From Sinomicrobium weinanense (lineage in GTDB: Bacteria; Bacteroidota; Bacteroidia; Flavobacteriales; Flavobacteriaceae), in contig NZ_JAHKRR010000014.1 of assembly GCF_018863395.1 (NCBI RefSeq), positions 1-64,000 of the forward strand: 64,000 bases of DNA, written 5' to 3'. Below the pieces are notes generated by a model, which was not told where the DNA came from, made no database searches, and saw only the letters and a program-made list of their open reading frames with translations. Shown here in pieces: positions 9,669 through 17,228 of this stretch (the first letter of the stretch is position 1; every line of letters begins with the position of its first letter). Made by a program: the position numbers and the translations under genes.

Positions 9669-9700
9669 ATAACGAGTTGTAAAACATTTTGAAAAACCCA

Positions 9701-10612
9701 ATGGAAGAATTTCTAACTAACTACGGACTTTATAAAGAATATATTCTTTTAGAGGATTATTATATTGGGAATCAAGACTTCACCGACCCAATTGACTTTG
9801 TTGGAAGAACTTTTGAATATTGGTGTGAAAACGAACAGGCAAACAGAACCTTTGAATTGGATTTAGATGAAGCAAGAAAGCATTATTTTGGTAGTCATAG
9901 AGCAGATTTAATACACGATGACCACTTTATTGACGGGAAATTGAACTACATATTTACGGCAATTGGAAAATGTAAATCTTGCAATAAATATCATATATAT
10001 TTCGACCTAAATGTTTATTCAAATAAACCGATTTCAAATATTATTGATAACGTTGATAATATCGCATTTCACAAAAAGAACACAGAACAACACCCAAACA
10101 CGAATATTTATATTCAAAAGGTAGGAGCTTTTCCAGAAATTAAAAGAGTTCCTAATAAAATAATAAGTAACTATTTTGACAGAGAAACAAATCAATGGTA
10201 TTTCAAAGGAATAAATGCTCTCGATAAAAATTTTGGAATCGGGTCGTTCGCATATTTTCGAAGAATAATAGAAAAAGAATTAATAAACATTGTAGAGAGC
10301 ATAAAACTATTACCTGACTCACATACCGCTGAAATTCAGAAATTGCTTGATAAGCATAAAGAAAATCCAAAAGTTAGTACTATTTACGACAATATTTTCC
10401 AACACCTTCCAAACTCTTTAAAAGTATTAGGAGATAATCCAATTAAGTTACTGTACAATCAAACTTCTGAAGGACTTCATTCGCTGACAGAAAAAGAATG
10501 TCTTGAAAAATCAGAGAAAATATTAAAGTTACTTGAGTTTGTGATTAGAAAAATCAATGAAGAGAGGTCTGAAATAAAAGACTTAAAAGAAACAATAAAA
10601 GGATTGAAATAA
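9701..10612 (+). CDS. Uncharacterised protein with a CxxC knuckle and HEPN/DUF4145-like C-terminus
   Basis: A 303-residue soluble protein that I cannot name. A single CKSC pair near residue 90 may bind metal or be structural. The middle holds an aromatic-rich strand region, and YFRRIIEKEL near 185 begins a helical half. The C-terminus (GLHSLTEKECLEKSEKILKL and on) resembles the last helices of DUF4145/HEPN-type proteins, which are common in restriction and defence loci; no clear RxxxxH motif is seen. The frame stays open to a TTG at 9689, but the ATG at 9701 is preferred. It is AT-rich like its neighbours, has repeat copy B just upstream, and converges on the next gene through a long hairpin. 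Confidence 0.6.
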   Translation: MEEFLTNYGLYKEYILLEDYYIGNQDFTDPIDFVGRTFEYWCENEQANRTFELDLDEARKHYFGSHRADLIHDDHFIDGKLNYIFTAIGKCKSCNKYHIYFDLNVYSNKPISNIIDNVDNIAFHKKNTEQHPNTNIYIQKVGAFPEIKRVPNKIISNYFDRETNQWYFKGINALDKNFGIGSFAYFRRIIEKELINIVESIKLLPDSHTAEIQKLLDKHKENPKVSTIYDNIFQHLPNSLKVLGDNPIKLLYNQTSEGLHSLTEKECLEKSEKILKLLEFVIRKINEERSEIKDLKETIKGLK

Positions 10613-10625
10613 AAAACGTTTTACA

Positions 10626-10674
10626 ATAACTAAGCGTTCATGTGGCCGTACCGACCACACGAACGCTTAGTTAT
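10626..10674. terminator. Long hairpin between convergent genes
   Basis: Two 20-nt arms (10626-10645 and 10655-10674) match at 19 of 20 positions around a 9-nt loop. The hairpin starts 14 nt after the upstream stop and touches the stop codon of the minus-strand gene. No T-run follows on either side, so it may be a recombination or mobile-element palindrome as much as a terminator. Confidence 0.6.
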
Positions 10675-11153
10675 TAGCGACAGGATTTTTTGTTACTCCA
10701 TTCCAGTATAACTTCACGCGTCAAACCAGTTTTTCCGTCGAGCACTTTTTCTAATTTAACCAATTCGGTAATTCCAAGTCCAAAATCGTCAATGCCCTTA
10801 TTCACTATTTCATCGTCTTGTCCAGTCATTATTTTATGAAAAATATCCTTATTTGGACTTTTTATCGTGTCCTTTGAAATTAGATAGAAAAATTTTTTTC
10901 TTTTATTTTCAGTCAGGTAAAGTGTGTCATTGTGAACTTTCCAAGTTCCTTTAACTTCCCTACACTTTAGCTGGTCGTCATGATTAAAAATATGATATTC
11001 AAAAGTGTTGTCCTTTTTTAAGTCAATCCAGTAATAGTGATTGATTGCGCTAATTTCTGTGCAAGCATATTCCTCTCCAAAATATTTTCCTTCTTGTGAA
11101 AATCCAATTTGGTTCAAAGTCAAAAAGAGTATTAATAAAATTCCTTTTCTCAT
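10674..11153 (-). CDS. Secreted protein of unknown function, lipocalin-like motif
   Basis: 159 residues with a clear signal peptide (MRKGILLILFLTLNQIGFSQ) and no lipobox cysteine, so it is probably periplasmic or secreted. The segment KGTWKVHNDTLYLTENKRKK is the kind of beta-strand pattern seen in Bacteroidota lipocalin-like proteins. One cysteine lies near residue 30, one near 63 and one at the C-terminus. A standalone orphan gene with repeat copy C upstream. No function can be assigned. Confidence 0.65.
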   Translation of the reverse strand: MRKGILLILFLTLNQIGFSQEGKYFGEEYACTEISAINHYYWIDLKKDNTFEYHIFNHDDQLKCREVKGTWKVHNDTLYLTENKRKKFFYLISKDTIKSPNKDIFHKIMTGQDDEIVNKGIDDFGLGITELVKLEKVLDGKTGLTREVILEWSNKKSCR

Positions 11154-11172
11154 CTTATCACTGACAGCTTAA

Positions 11173-11358
11173 TATAACGTTTCGTAATGCTATACGGAGT
11201 TGGTTTTAGGATAGCAATACGTTGTTATGCTGTGTCCCTGGTACGGTTTGCATCCTATAAATAAAAGAAAACCTTGTCCATATCCCAAAGGGGATTTTCC
11301 CCCATTGTTCAAAGGAAAACATTTAAAGGTAAACTATTTTACGGAAATCCATAATGGA
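11173..11358 (+). repeat. Dispersed repeat, copy C
   Basis: Direct repeat of copy A, so A and C bound an about 8 kb segment carrying the helicase and two orphan genes. The left end is the best preserved palindrome of the set: ATAACGTTTCGTAATGCTAT pairs imperfectly with ATAGCAATACGTTGTTAT around a loop of about 17 nt. Confidence 0.8.
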
Positions 11359-11673
11359 ATACCCCCGATGGTGACCCGGTATGCCATGGCCGATAAGTAC
11401 GGATCGCTCCGCTAAGGGACCGTTTGTCGGCTGATGTCCCTAAAATTAAAGGAAGTTTTAAAACTGGGGCGCCCCAATCCCCTGAAATGTATACCGTCCC
11501 TGCCCACCGCTGTGATCTTCTGCTTTGGGGCGTCTCCCCCCGGGCCGGGCTTTCCGCTCCAATCTTTTCCCCCGGGGAAAAGGGTACCCGCTGCAATCCC
11601 TGACGCATACTACAAGCCCTCTGAAGGCCATAGCCTTTCTGAACCTACCGCTGACAAGCGTAGCCCGGAAGCG

Positions 11674-11836
11674 TTTTTTGACCCAAAAGGGACAAAAAGG
11701 ACAGCAAAGAAATAGCCATCCCGCTGGACGGGGGGCGCTTAATGCCGCCTTTGCGGCCCCCTTCGGGACTTATGCCCCCCGTGCACCGGGATAGCAGGCT
11801 AGTGGCTGTCTTTTTGTCCTTTTCAGGGCAAAAAAA
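11674..11836. repeat. About 160-nt imperfect inverted repeat upstream of the DUF932 gene
   Basis: The outer arms pair TTTTTTGACCC plus GGACAAAAAGGACAGC on the left (11674-11704) with GCTGTCTTTTTGTCC plus AGGGCAAAAAA on the right (11806-11836). Inner arms CGGGGGGC (11729-11736) and GCCCCCCG (11774-11781) pair too, and GCCGCC/GCGGC near the centre can form the tip. It would fold as one extended stem-loop. Function unknown: it could be a transfer-related site, a structured leader RNA or a remnant of an element end. Confidence 0.6.
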
Positions 11837-11940
11837 ATAGGCGGGAAAGGGAGCCGTGTCAAAGCAAACCCCACAGGGGAGGCAGCACCAATCCCGACCG
11901 CAGTAGTCAAACTCTTTGTTTAACGTAAATCTTTTACATC

Positions 11941-12999
11941 ATGCACAACATCAATTTGAACAGCAAAACAGGAAAGTACAGCTTTTTCAGTACACGGAAA
12001 ACCGCATGGCACGGCCTGGGGCAGGTCGTTCAGGACTATCCCACCAGTGAGGAGGCCATGCAGTTCGCAGGCCTGGACTACCAGGTGGACAAAATCCCGG
12101 TCTTTGCCCATTGGGATAACCCGGATGCCGGGGGCAGCCCGCAGGAACTTATCCCCGTACCGGATCATTTCGCCACCGTGCGGACAGATACCGGGCAGGC
12201 CTTCGGGGTGGTCGGGAAAGACTACCAGGTGGTACAGAATACCGAAGCCTTTGCCTTTTTTGACGAGATCGTAGGCGGGGGAGAGGGCATCCTCTACGAA
12301 ACCGCCGGGGCGCTAGGCAACGGGGAACGGGTCTTCATTACCGCCAAACTCCCCGGGTATATCCGCGTAGGGGGTGGGGATGATATCACCGAAAAATACA
12401 TCTTCCTGACCACCTCGCACGACGGTTCAGGGAGCATTACCGCTGCCTTTACCCCCATCCGCATCGTATGCCACAATACCCTGAATGCCGCCATGAGAAA
12501 TAAAACCAACGTGGTGCGCATCCGCCATACCACCAATGCAGCGCAACGCCTTAAAGATGCGCATAAAGTAATGGGACTGGCCAATACCTTTGGCCAGGAA
12601 CTCGAAACCCTCTTTAACCAATGGGCACAAGTGCGCATTAAAGACGAAGAAGTAAAACAACTGATCCGCATGGCCATGTGCCCGAATAAGGAAACCTGGC
12701 AAGCCCTTGAAAAAGGGGAGGAGGACAAGCTGTCCACCACCTATAAAAATACCTGTGACCAGGTGTTCTCCTATGCCATGATCGCCGAGAGCCAACAAAT
12801 GCAGACCACCAAAGGAACCGTGTTCGGGGCCTACAACGCCGTGACCGGCTACTACCAGAATGTGCGCAACTTTAAAGATGATAACGCCAAAGTGAAATCC
12901 ATCTACCTCGGGGGAACAGCCCAAAACCGGGGACAGAAAGCCTTCGACCTCTGCAACGCCTTTGTACAACACGGGGCGGCAGCCCTGAATATGAACTGA
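11941..12999 (+). CDS. DUF932 (phage/plasmid-like, TIGR03299) protein
   Basis: A 352-residue cytoplasmic protein of the DUF932 family, found in phages, plasmids and integrative conjugative elements. The family signature is present: the TAWHGLG start, FGVVGKDYQVVQN near 90, FITAKLPGYI near 135, the central FLTTSHDGSGSITAAFTPIR and VCHNTLNAA, and the GTAQNRGQKAFDLCN end. Length is typical. Its molecular function is not established. The coding sequence is markedly richer in G+C than the genes to its left, supporting separate acquisition. The next gene (13133) probably belongs to the same element fragment; no integrase, relaxase or Tra gene is in the window. Confidence 0.85.
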   Translation: MHNINLNSKTGKYSFFSTRKTAWHGLGQVVQDYPTSEEAMQFAGLDYQVDKIPVFAHWDNPDAGGSPQELIPVPDHFATVRTDTGQAFGVVGKDYQVVQNTEAFAFFDEIVGGGEGILYETAGALGNGERVFITAKLPGYIRVGGGDDITEKYIFLTTSHDGSGSITAAFTPIRIVCHNTLNAAMRNKTNVVRIRHTTNAAQRLKDAHKVMGLANTFGQELETLFNQWAQVRIKDEEVKQLIRMAMCPNKETWQALEKGEEDKLSTTYKNTCDQVFSYAMIAESQQMQTTKGTVFGAYNAVTGYYQNVRNFKDDNAKVKSIYLGGTAQNRGQKAFDLCNAFVQHGAAALNMN

Positions 13000-13132
13000 T
13001 ACCAACCGGGGTTTCCCTTCCCGGGAAGCCCCTTAACATTGGCTTGCAGGTGACGACCTCCCGGCAGCCGCCGGGACACACGCCAGATACCACTACACAG
13101 TAATCCTTACAAATAACTAAATAACCAATCCC

Positions 13133-13402
13133 ATGAAAACGAAAATACAAACCTATCGCATCCCCGATTTTTGCCTGCCCTACCTGTATTACCGGGAAAA
13201 TACCGGGGAATTATCCGCAGAAGAAGAAAAAGCCATCCAGGACTTTATCAAAACCGAAGGCGTACTGCACGTAGTGGAAGTGCTGGACCTCCAACCCTAT
13301 CCCTATCCGGTCAATGATGTGTTTAACGGGACCAACGGTTTTACCTACCGGCTCTGTAGGGTCTATGATGTGAAGATCAGTGTAGTCTATGCATGCGGTT
13401 AA
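13133..13402 (+). CDS. Small conserved hypothetical protein of mobile elements
   Basis: 89 residues, acidic, no signal peptide or membrane segment. It begins MKTKIQTYRIPDFCLPYLYY and ends in a beta-rich stretch (VYDVKISVVYACG). I recognise this type only as a small protein that accompanies DUF932 genes in Bacteroidota mobile elements, and I cannot give a function. It lies 133 bp after the DUF932 gene on the same strand, with similar G+C-rich codon use. Confidence 0.6.
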   Translation: MKTKIQTYRIPDFCLPYLYYRENTGELSAEEEKAIQDFIKTEGVLHVVEVLDLQPYPYPVNDVFNGTNGFTYRLCRVYDVKISVVYACG

Positions 13403-13603
13403 ACAAATCCCTCTGAAAGCCGGATTGATCTTCCCCTGCCAAACACAATGTGGGTATTTCTCATAAAACTCCAAGCATAAAAGTATTGATGGTTAACCAT
13501 TTGAAATGGTCCCATTTTAAAACTGGTTTGACTTCCGGGAATTAAAGATTTGTTCAACCGGTTCTTTGTTGGCAAAATGTTTATTTCTTTAGTACGGATA
13601 AGT

Positions 13604-14005
13604 TTAAGGAACTCTTTCCATGTGTAATTCAACATATTCAGATTTAGACCTGGAAGGGTGGCTTTTAATAATTAAAAAATGATCATCTAAAGTTAATATC
13701 TTGTATGTTTCTTTCATACTACCATTAATTATGATGAAAAATATCCCTTCTTTATAATCCCATTTAGCCGGAACTTTTTGTTCCATACCGTTACCAAAAT
13801 CAAACACTAACGATTTGTCTTGCTTTAATTGATATGTGGTTTTTTCAGCACTCTCTTTGAATGATTGAATAGATGCATCAGAGAATCCTTTTCCTGCAAA
13901 ATTTGCCTGGGTAACTTTCCAGGTACCAACTAACTTTTGTTCATAATTTTCATCGTAGCATGAAAAAATAATAAGACAAGTAAGGAGTAAAAAAACATTC
14001 TTCAT
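13604..14005 (-). CDS. Lipocalin-like lipoprotein
   Basis: 133 residues. A lipoprotein signal with lipobox ending at FSC (Cys about 16) is followed by KLVGTWKVTQANFAGKGFS. This LVGTWK motif is typical of small lipocalin-like Bacteroidota lipoproteins. The rest alternates strands (KSLVFDFGNG, PAKWDYKEGIFFIIING) as in a small beta-barrel. It is probably tethered to the inner or outer membrane on the periplasmic side. Substrate unknown, and no operon partner is obvious: the minus-strand gene upstream (14202) is separated by about 200 bp and a terminator. Confidence 0.65.
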   Translation of the reverse strand: MKNVFLLLTCLIIFSCYDENYEQKLVGTWKVTQANFAGKGFSDASIQSFKESAEKTTYQLKQDKSLVFDFGNGMEQKVPAKWDYKEGIFFIIINGSMKETYKILTLDDHFLIIKSHPSRSKSEYVELHMERVP

Positions 14006-14094
14006 GTAATGCGTATTGATTTTAATAGTTGCTAAAGATCTTGGTTATGGGTAGTTGCTTGGCCTGGCATTTAAGTTTGCAAGTACACCATACT

Positions 14095-14114
14095 AAAAAT
14101 CCTCGCGGATTTTT
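14095..14114 (-). terminator. Rho-independent-type terminator after the 14202 gene
   Basis: AAAAATCC and GGATTTTT (8-bp stem) around a 4-nt loop. Read on the minus strand the stem ends in a T-run, about 90 nt past the stop of the 14202-14714 gene. Confidence 0.6.
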
Positions 14115-14201
14115 CGCCGTAAACCGAAGATAGTAAATTTGCAAAAGATTTTTAAGAGGGAAGTCAAAAGCAATGAATTATAGCCATCTTTGTTGTATGA
14201 G

Positions 14202-14714
14202 CTATTTATCGATCATCAATCTTTTATTCATTTTTTTGATGTGCCTTTTATTATAAATTTTACTGTTTAAAATCCAATAAATCATTATACCAAATACGAT
14301 TGTTGTTAGAATTGAAATCCAATGAATTCCTTCCCAATAAAACAATCCAACAAGAATAATTGTGAGCGCTGTTTCAAAGATGTATTTTTCTTTCTCTTCA
14401 TTCCTTCTTTGAAGAATCATTTTGTTACCTCTTCCTTTTTTTATTCTTTCCAACACTTTTTTGGCCAACTTGTCAATACTGTAATAGGTGTCCAAATCTG
14501 AAAGACTAAAACAGATTCCAAATTCCAATTCAAGTTTATCCATAAACCTATGATACTTTCTAACTCCTCTAAATGAATTCTTGATTGTATTTTTTTGATG
14601 TGCCGGATGAGTCAAGAAGTCCATAAAATGATTTTCATCAAAATCAGCGGAAGAATTACTTCTTTCTGATTTAAAAATCTCAAGTATTTTATCTCTCACT
14701 TCTTGTTCGGTCAT
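14202..14714 (-). CDS. Uncharacterised membrane protein with a helical N-terminal domain
   Basis: 170 residues. The N-terminal about 95 residues are soluble and helical: TEQEVRDKILEIFKSERS, then FMDKLELEFGICFSLSDLDT and YYSIDKLAKKVLERI. The order of helices recalls acyl-carrier-like folds, but no DSL phosphopantetheine site is present where one would expect it. A basic linker (KKGRGNKMILQRRNEEKEK) leads to two close hydrophobic segments (about 110-128 and 132-150), so the C-terminal part is membrane embedded with a basic tail. No function assigned. AT-rich accessory gene. Confidence 0.55.
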   Translation of the reverse strand: MTEQEVRDKILEIFKSERSNSSADFDENHFMDFLTHPAHQKNTIKNSFRGVRKYHRFMDKLELEFGICFSLSDLDTYYSIDKLAKKVLERIKKGRGNKMILQRRNEEKEKYIFETALTIILVGLFYWEGIHWISILTTIVFGIMIYWILNSKIYNKRHIKKMNKRLMIDK

Positions 14715-15119
14715 TTTGGTTTAATTCTGATTAACGGTTTGGTTCGTATGTTTTTACTTTTTATAAATATATAAGAAAATTTCCCCCATTCCTCAAAGGA
14801 GGAGTATGAAAAACTAAATTATGTTACGGGTATCCTTAATTTGGTTATCAGCCTACATATTGATGATGATCGAAGAGGACTATATATTATAAGACCAGGC
14901 CGTAGGTGGCTGAAAGAAGTGACAAAAGATGCTCGCGATGCTCCCGATAACGGAATACAGCAGTTCATAATTTTTGAAATTGTTCCTGCGAAAGACAATA
15001 AGGCCTGTGTTGACTTGCTCTTCTCATTTTCTTCTTTCTTGAACTTGTTCAACTGATCGTTCAGAAGTGTCATTATACATTTGTGCCATAGTTAATTGAA
15101 CGGTAAGATAAAACTATAA
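14715..15119. other. Intergenic region with repeat fragment D; no convincing gene
   Basis: 14777-14840 matches the right part of repeats A/C (TTTCCCCCATTCCTCAAAGGA, then TTACGGGTATCCTTAAT), but diverged. A short minus-strand frame (15073-14819) begins protein-like (MTLLNDQLNKFKKEENEKS) and then loses character, possibly a gene remnant. A -7-like box TACATTTG at 15077-15084 may serve the next gene. Confidence 0.4.
14777..14840 (+). repeat. Dispersed repeat fragment D (right part only)
   Basis: Partial, diverged copy of the right side of repeats A and C, with no associated left palindrome. It marks the right edge of the accessory region. Confidence 0.5.
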
Positions 15120-15815
15120 ATGATGAAAAAAACATTGACAGTAATTGTATTTGCTTTAGCGCTTACATCGTGTAAACAACAGAAAAACGAATATCAAAAA
15201 GAAAACATTATGGCACAAAACACAACGGAAACGACACCATTTGCCGAAAATGGCAAAACCGCTTTGGTAATCATAGACATTCAAAATGATTATTTTCCGG
15301 GAGGAACAATGGAACTGGTATCAGCAGATGAAAAGGCACAAAATGCAACTAAAATGCTTTCGTATTTCAGAGATAATGATATGCCTGTAATCCACGTAAA
15401 ACATATTGCTCTCCAAGATGGTGCTACGTTCTTTTTGCCCAATACCAAAGGAGCAGAAATTCACAAAAGTGTAACACCGCTTAAAACCGAGAAAATCATC
15501 ACCAAAAACTACCCTAATAGTTTCAGGGATACTAAACTGCTGGATTATTTAAAAGAAAACAATATTTCAAATTTAGTAATTTTGGGTATGATGACCGATG
15601 TTTGCGTAGATGCAACAACACGAGCAGCAATGGATTATGGTTTTAACAATACCATTATAGCAGATGCGGTGACCACAAGAGACCGGGAACTGAACGGAAA
15701 AATAATCCCGGCTGAACAAGTGACCGAATCCTATTTGGCTGGTCTTAATGCATTAGACGGTCTGTATGCAAAAATCATAACAAGCAAAACCTATTTGCAA
15801 CAAGAACAAAAATAA
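15120..15815 (+). CDS. Isochorismatase-family cysteine hydrolase, putative lipoprotein
   Basis: 231 residues. The N-terminus looks like a lipoprotein signal (ALALTSC, Cys 18), followed by a linker and an isochorismatase-like fold. Catalytic positions: Asp in ALVIIDIQNDYF (about 53), a Lys in the middle, and Cys in GMMTDVCVDATTRAAMDYG (about 162). The family hydrolyses amides and enol ethers such as nicotinamide; the substrate here is unknown. A second in-frame ATG at 15210 (MAQNT) would give a cytosolic form matching homologues that lack the signal. The Crp/Fnr gene follows after 1 nt, so the two are co-transcribed and the regulator may control this enzyme. Confidence 0.8.
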   Translation: MMKKTLTVIVFALALTSCKQQKNEYQKENIMAQNTTETTPFAENGKTALVIIDIQNDYFPGGTMELVSADEKAQNATKMLSYFRDNDMPVIHVKHIALQDGATFFLPNTKGAEIHKSVTPLKTEKIITKNYPNSFRDTKLLDYLKENNISNLVILGMMTDVCVDATTRAAMDYGFNNTIIADAVTTRDRELNGKIIPAEQVTESYLAGLNALDGLYAKIITSKTYLQQEQK

Positions 15816-15816
15816 A

Positions 15817-16407
15817 ATGAGTGAACACTCTTCATTTCATAAGAATATTCAAAAATATGTAGACTTGTCAGAAGATGAATTGACAAAACTCAGTTCATTC
15901 TACGCACTTGAAAAAGTAGAAAAGGATACGGTTCTTTTGAAAGAAGGTGAAATTTGTGAATTTGAAGGATATGTACTTGAAGGGTGTTTTAAAGTTTTCT
16001 ACGAGGACGAAAACCTTAGGGAACATATCCTTTATTTTGCTATTGAAGATTGGTGGGTTTTGGATATCGGTAGTTTTGTAACAGGTAAATCCTCGCAACT
16101 AAATATTCAAGCGTTGGAAGACTCTGTCATTTTAACCATCAACAGGAACAAAAAAGAACAGCTATATAATGAAATTCCCAAAGTGGAAAAACTATTCAGG
16201 ATAATGAACCAAAAATCATTATCGGCAATGCAATTGCGTATGATTAGTATGCTTCGTGAAAATGCGGATAAAAGATATTTGGATTTTATAAAGAGGTACC
16301 CAACTTTGACACAAAGAATCGCCCAACACCAAATTGCTGCCTACCTTGGAATTTCACACGAATTTCTAAGTAAAATCAAAAAAAAGATGTTACAGAACAG
16401 AAAGTGA
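15817..16407 (+). CDS. Crp/Fnr-family transcriptional regulator
   Basis: 196 residues: an N-terminal cyclic-nucleotide-binding-like beta-barrel (LLKEGEICEFEGYVLEGCFK, about residues 35-60) and a C-terminal helix-turn-helix (HQIAAYLGISHEFLSKIKKK). The cAMP phosphate-binding motif is not conserved, as in many Bacteroidota members of the family, so the effector is unknown. Its recognition helix (SHEFLSKIKKK) differs from those of the regulators at 26800 and 53223, so it should bind a different site. It starts 1 nt after the hydrolase stop and is followed by a strong terminator. Confidence 0.85.
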   Translation: MSEHSSFHKNIQKYVDLSEDELTKLSSFYALEKVEKDTVLLKEGEICEFEGYVLEGCFKVFYEDENLREHILYFAIEDWWVLDIGSFVTGKSSQLNIQALEDSVILTINRNKKEQLYNEIPKVEKLFRIMNQKSLSAMQLRMISMLRENADKRYLDFIKRYPTLTQRIAQHQIAAYLGISHEFLSKIKKKMLQNRK

Positions 16408-16432
16408 AATCTTCTTTCAAATCTATTAGATA

Positions 16433-16469
16433 AAACAGCCCTCTATCAAAAGACAAGGGCTGTTTTTTT
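16433..16469 (+). terminator. Rho-independent-type terminator of the hydrolase-Crp/Fnr operon
   Basis: AAACAGCCCT pairs with AGGGCTGTTT (10 bp) across a 14-nt loop and is followed by TTTTT, 26 nt after the stop codon. Confidence 0.85.
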
Positions 16470-16595
16470 ATGCCCATTAAAAATAATTGATGAAAAGCAT
16501 ATCTTCATCATCCATTTTATTGTTTTCCTTTAGGCTTTCAAAGAACTTTAAAAGAGGTAATAAGTATTCACCTGGATTCCTGTTATCTCGACTGA

Positions 16596-16626
16596 GCGGG
16601 ATTTTTGTAAGAAATCCCGCTTTTTT
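16596..16626 (+). terminator. Second terminator-like hairpin
   Basis: GCGGGATTT and AAATCCCGC (9-bp stem) around a 7-nt loop, then TTTTTT. It may back up the first terminator or end an unseen small transcript. Confidence 0.65.
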
Positions 16627-17228
16627 ATGTAGGTTCATTAAATGTAATCATCTGATTTATAATGAATTAAGCATGAACGATTGAAGTTCGATTTCAGAAA
16701 ATTTAGATATTTTTCATGAATTTTATTTGTTTGAATATCAGGTAGTTATTTTTGATCGTAGGAGAATAAAATGTAGGATTAGCGGGTGGTTTAATTTTTT
16801 ACGTGCTGATAATGAAATGTTTACGGTTTTTTAGGGTTTGAGTACTTCAAGATCAATATTTTATTCTCTTTCGAAATCCCCTCGTGTTTAGTAGGATAAA
16901 CATTAATTTTTTCCCTAATAACCTTAATAAATACTCATTTCACTTTGCACCTGATTTGGTCTGCTATGTACTTTCAGACTATCCAAAAACGTTAAAAAGG
17001 GAATAAGACGCTCTATGGATATACTGATATTCTCATACGATAGTATATGGTCAGGGAATGTTGTTTTCTTTTCATGAGCCAGAAGATTTTTTTCTTTAGA
17101 GTGTTTATGGAGGTATAGATATGACGCATGTCATTGAGGAGATCGAGATTTTTAGTTAATAGATCGGGTATTTGATTTTGACTTAAAGATTAAGGTCAAA
17201 TTGTAATTGATTTATTTAATCAACTCCT

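Larger units (their letters stand above)
11154..11940. other. Long noncoding region: repeat copy C, then a GC-rich structured leader
   Basis: 787 bp without a convincing gene. 11173-11358 is repeat copy C. From about 11400 base composition becomes clearly richer in G+C, matching the following DUF932 gene, so the junction of two sequence origins probably lies near 11360-11400. A 19-bp palindrome (CTTTTCCCCCGGGGAAAAG) sits at 11564-11582 and a very long imperfect inverted repeat at 11674-11836. Short frames in this stretch do not look protein-like. Confidence 0.5.
16408..17228. other. 821-bp intergenic region, two terminators, no gene seen
   Basis: AT-rich spacer between the convergent Crp/Fnr and sigma-54 regulator genes. 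Apart from hairpins at 16433-16466 and 16596-16626, nothing recognisable was found. The only sizeable plus frame (16487-16684) spans the second terminator and has no protein character. Confidence 0.5.

Noticed and set aside
11173-11230. Canonical integron attC site
   Set aside because: The ends are AAC/GTT and the arms pair imperfectly, but the 7-bp R-box consensus is not met and no integrase is visible. Kept only as a repeat with cassette-like placement.
11227-11794. Several overlapping short frames in the G+C-rich leader
   Set aside because: They cross the repeat and the long inverted repeat, show low-complexity Pro/Arg/Gly content and no start context. Typical of G+C-rich noncoding DNA.
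14819-15073. Minus-strand 84-codon frame beginning MTLLNDQLNKFKKEENEKS
   Set aside because: Only the first about 30 codons look protein-like, it overlaps repeat fragment D, and no family is recognised. Treated as a possible remnant.
16487-16684. 65-codon plus-strand frame
   Set aside because: It runs through a terminator hairpin and has no family-like sequence.
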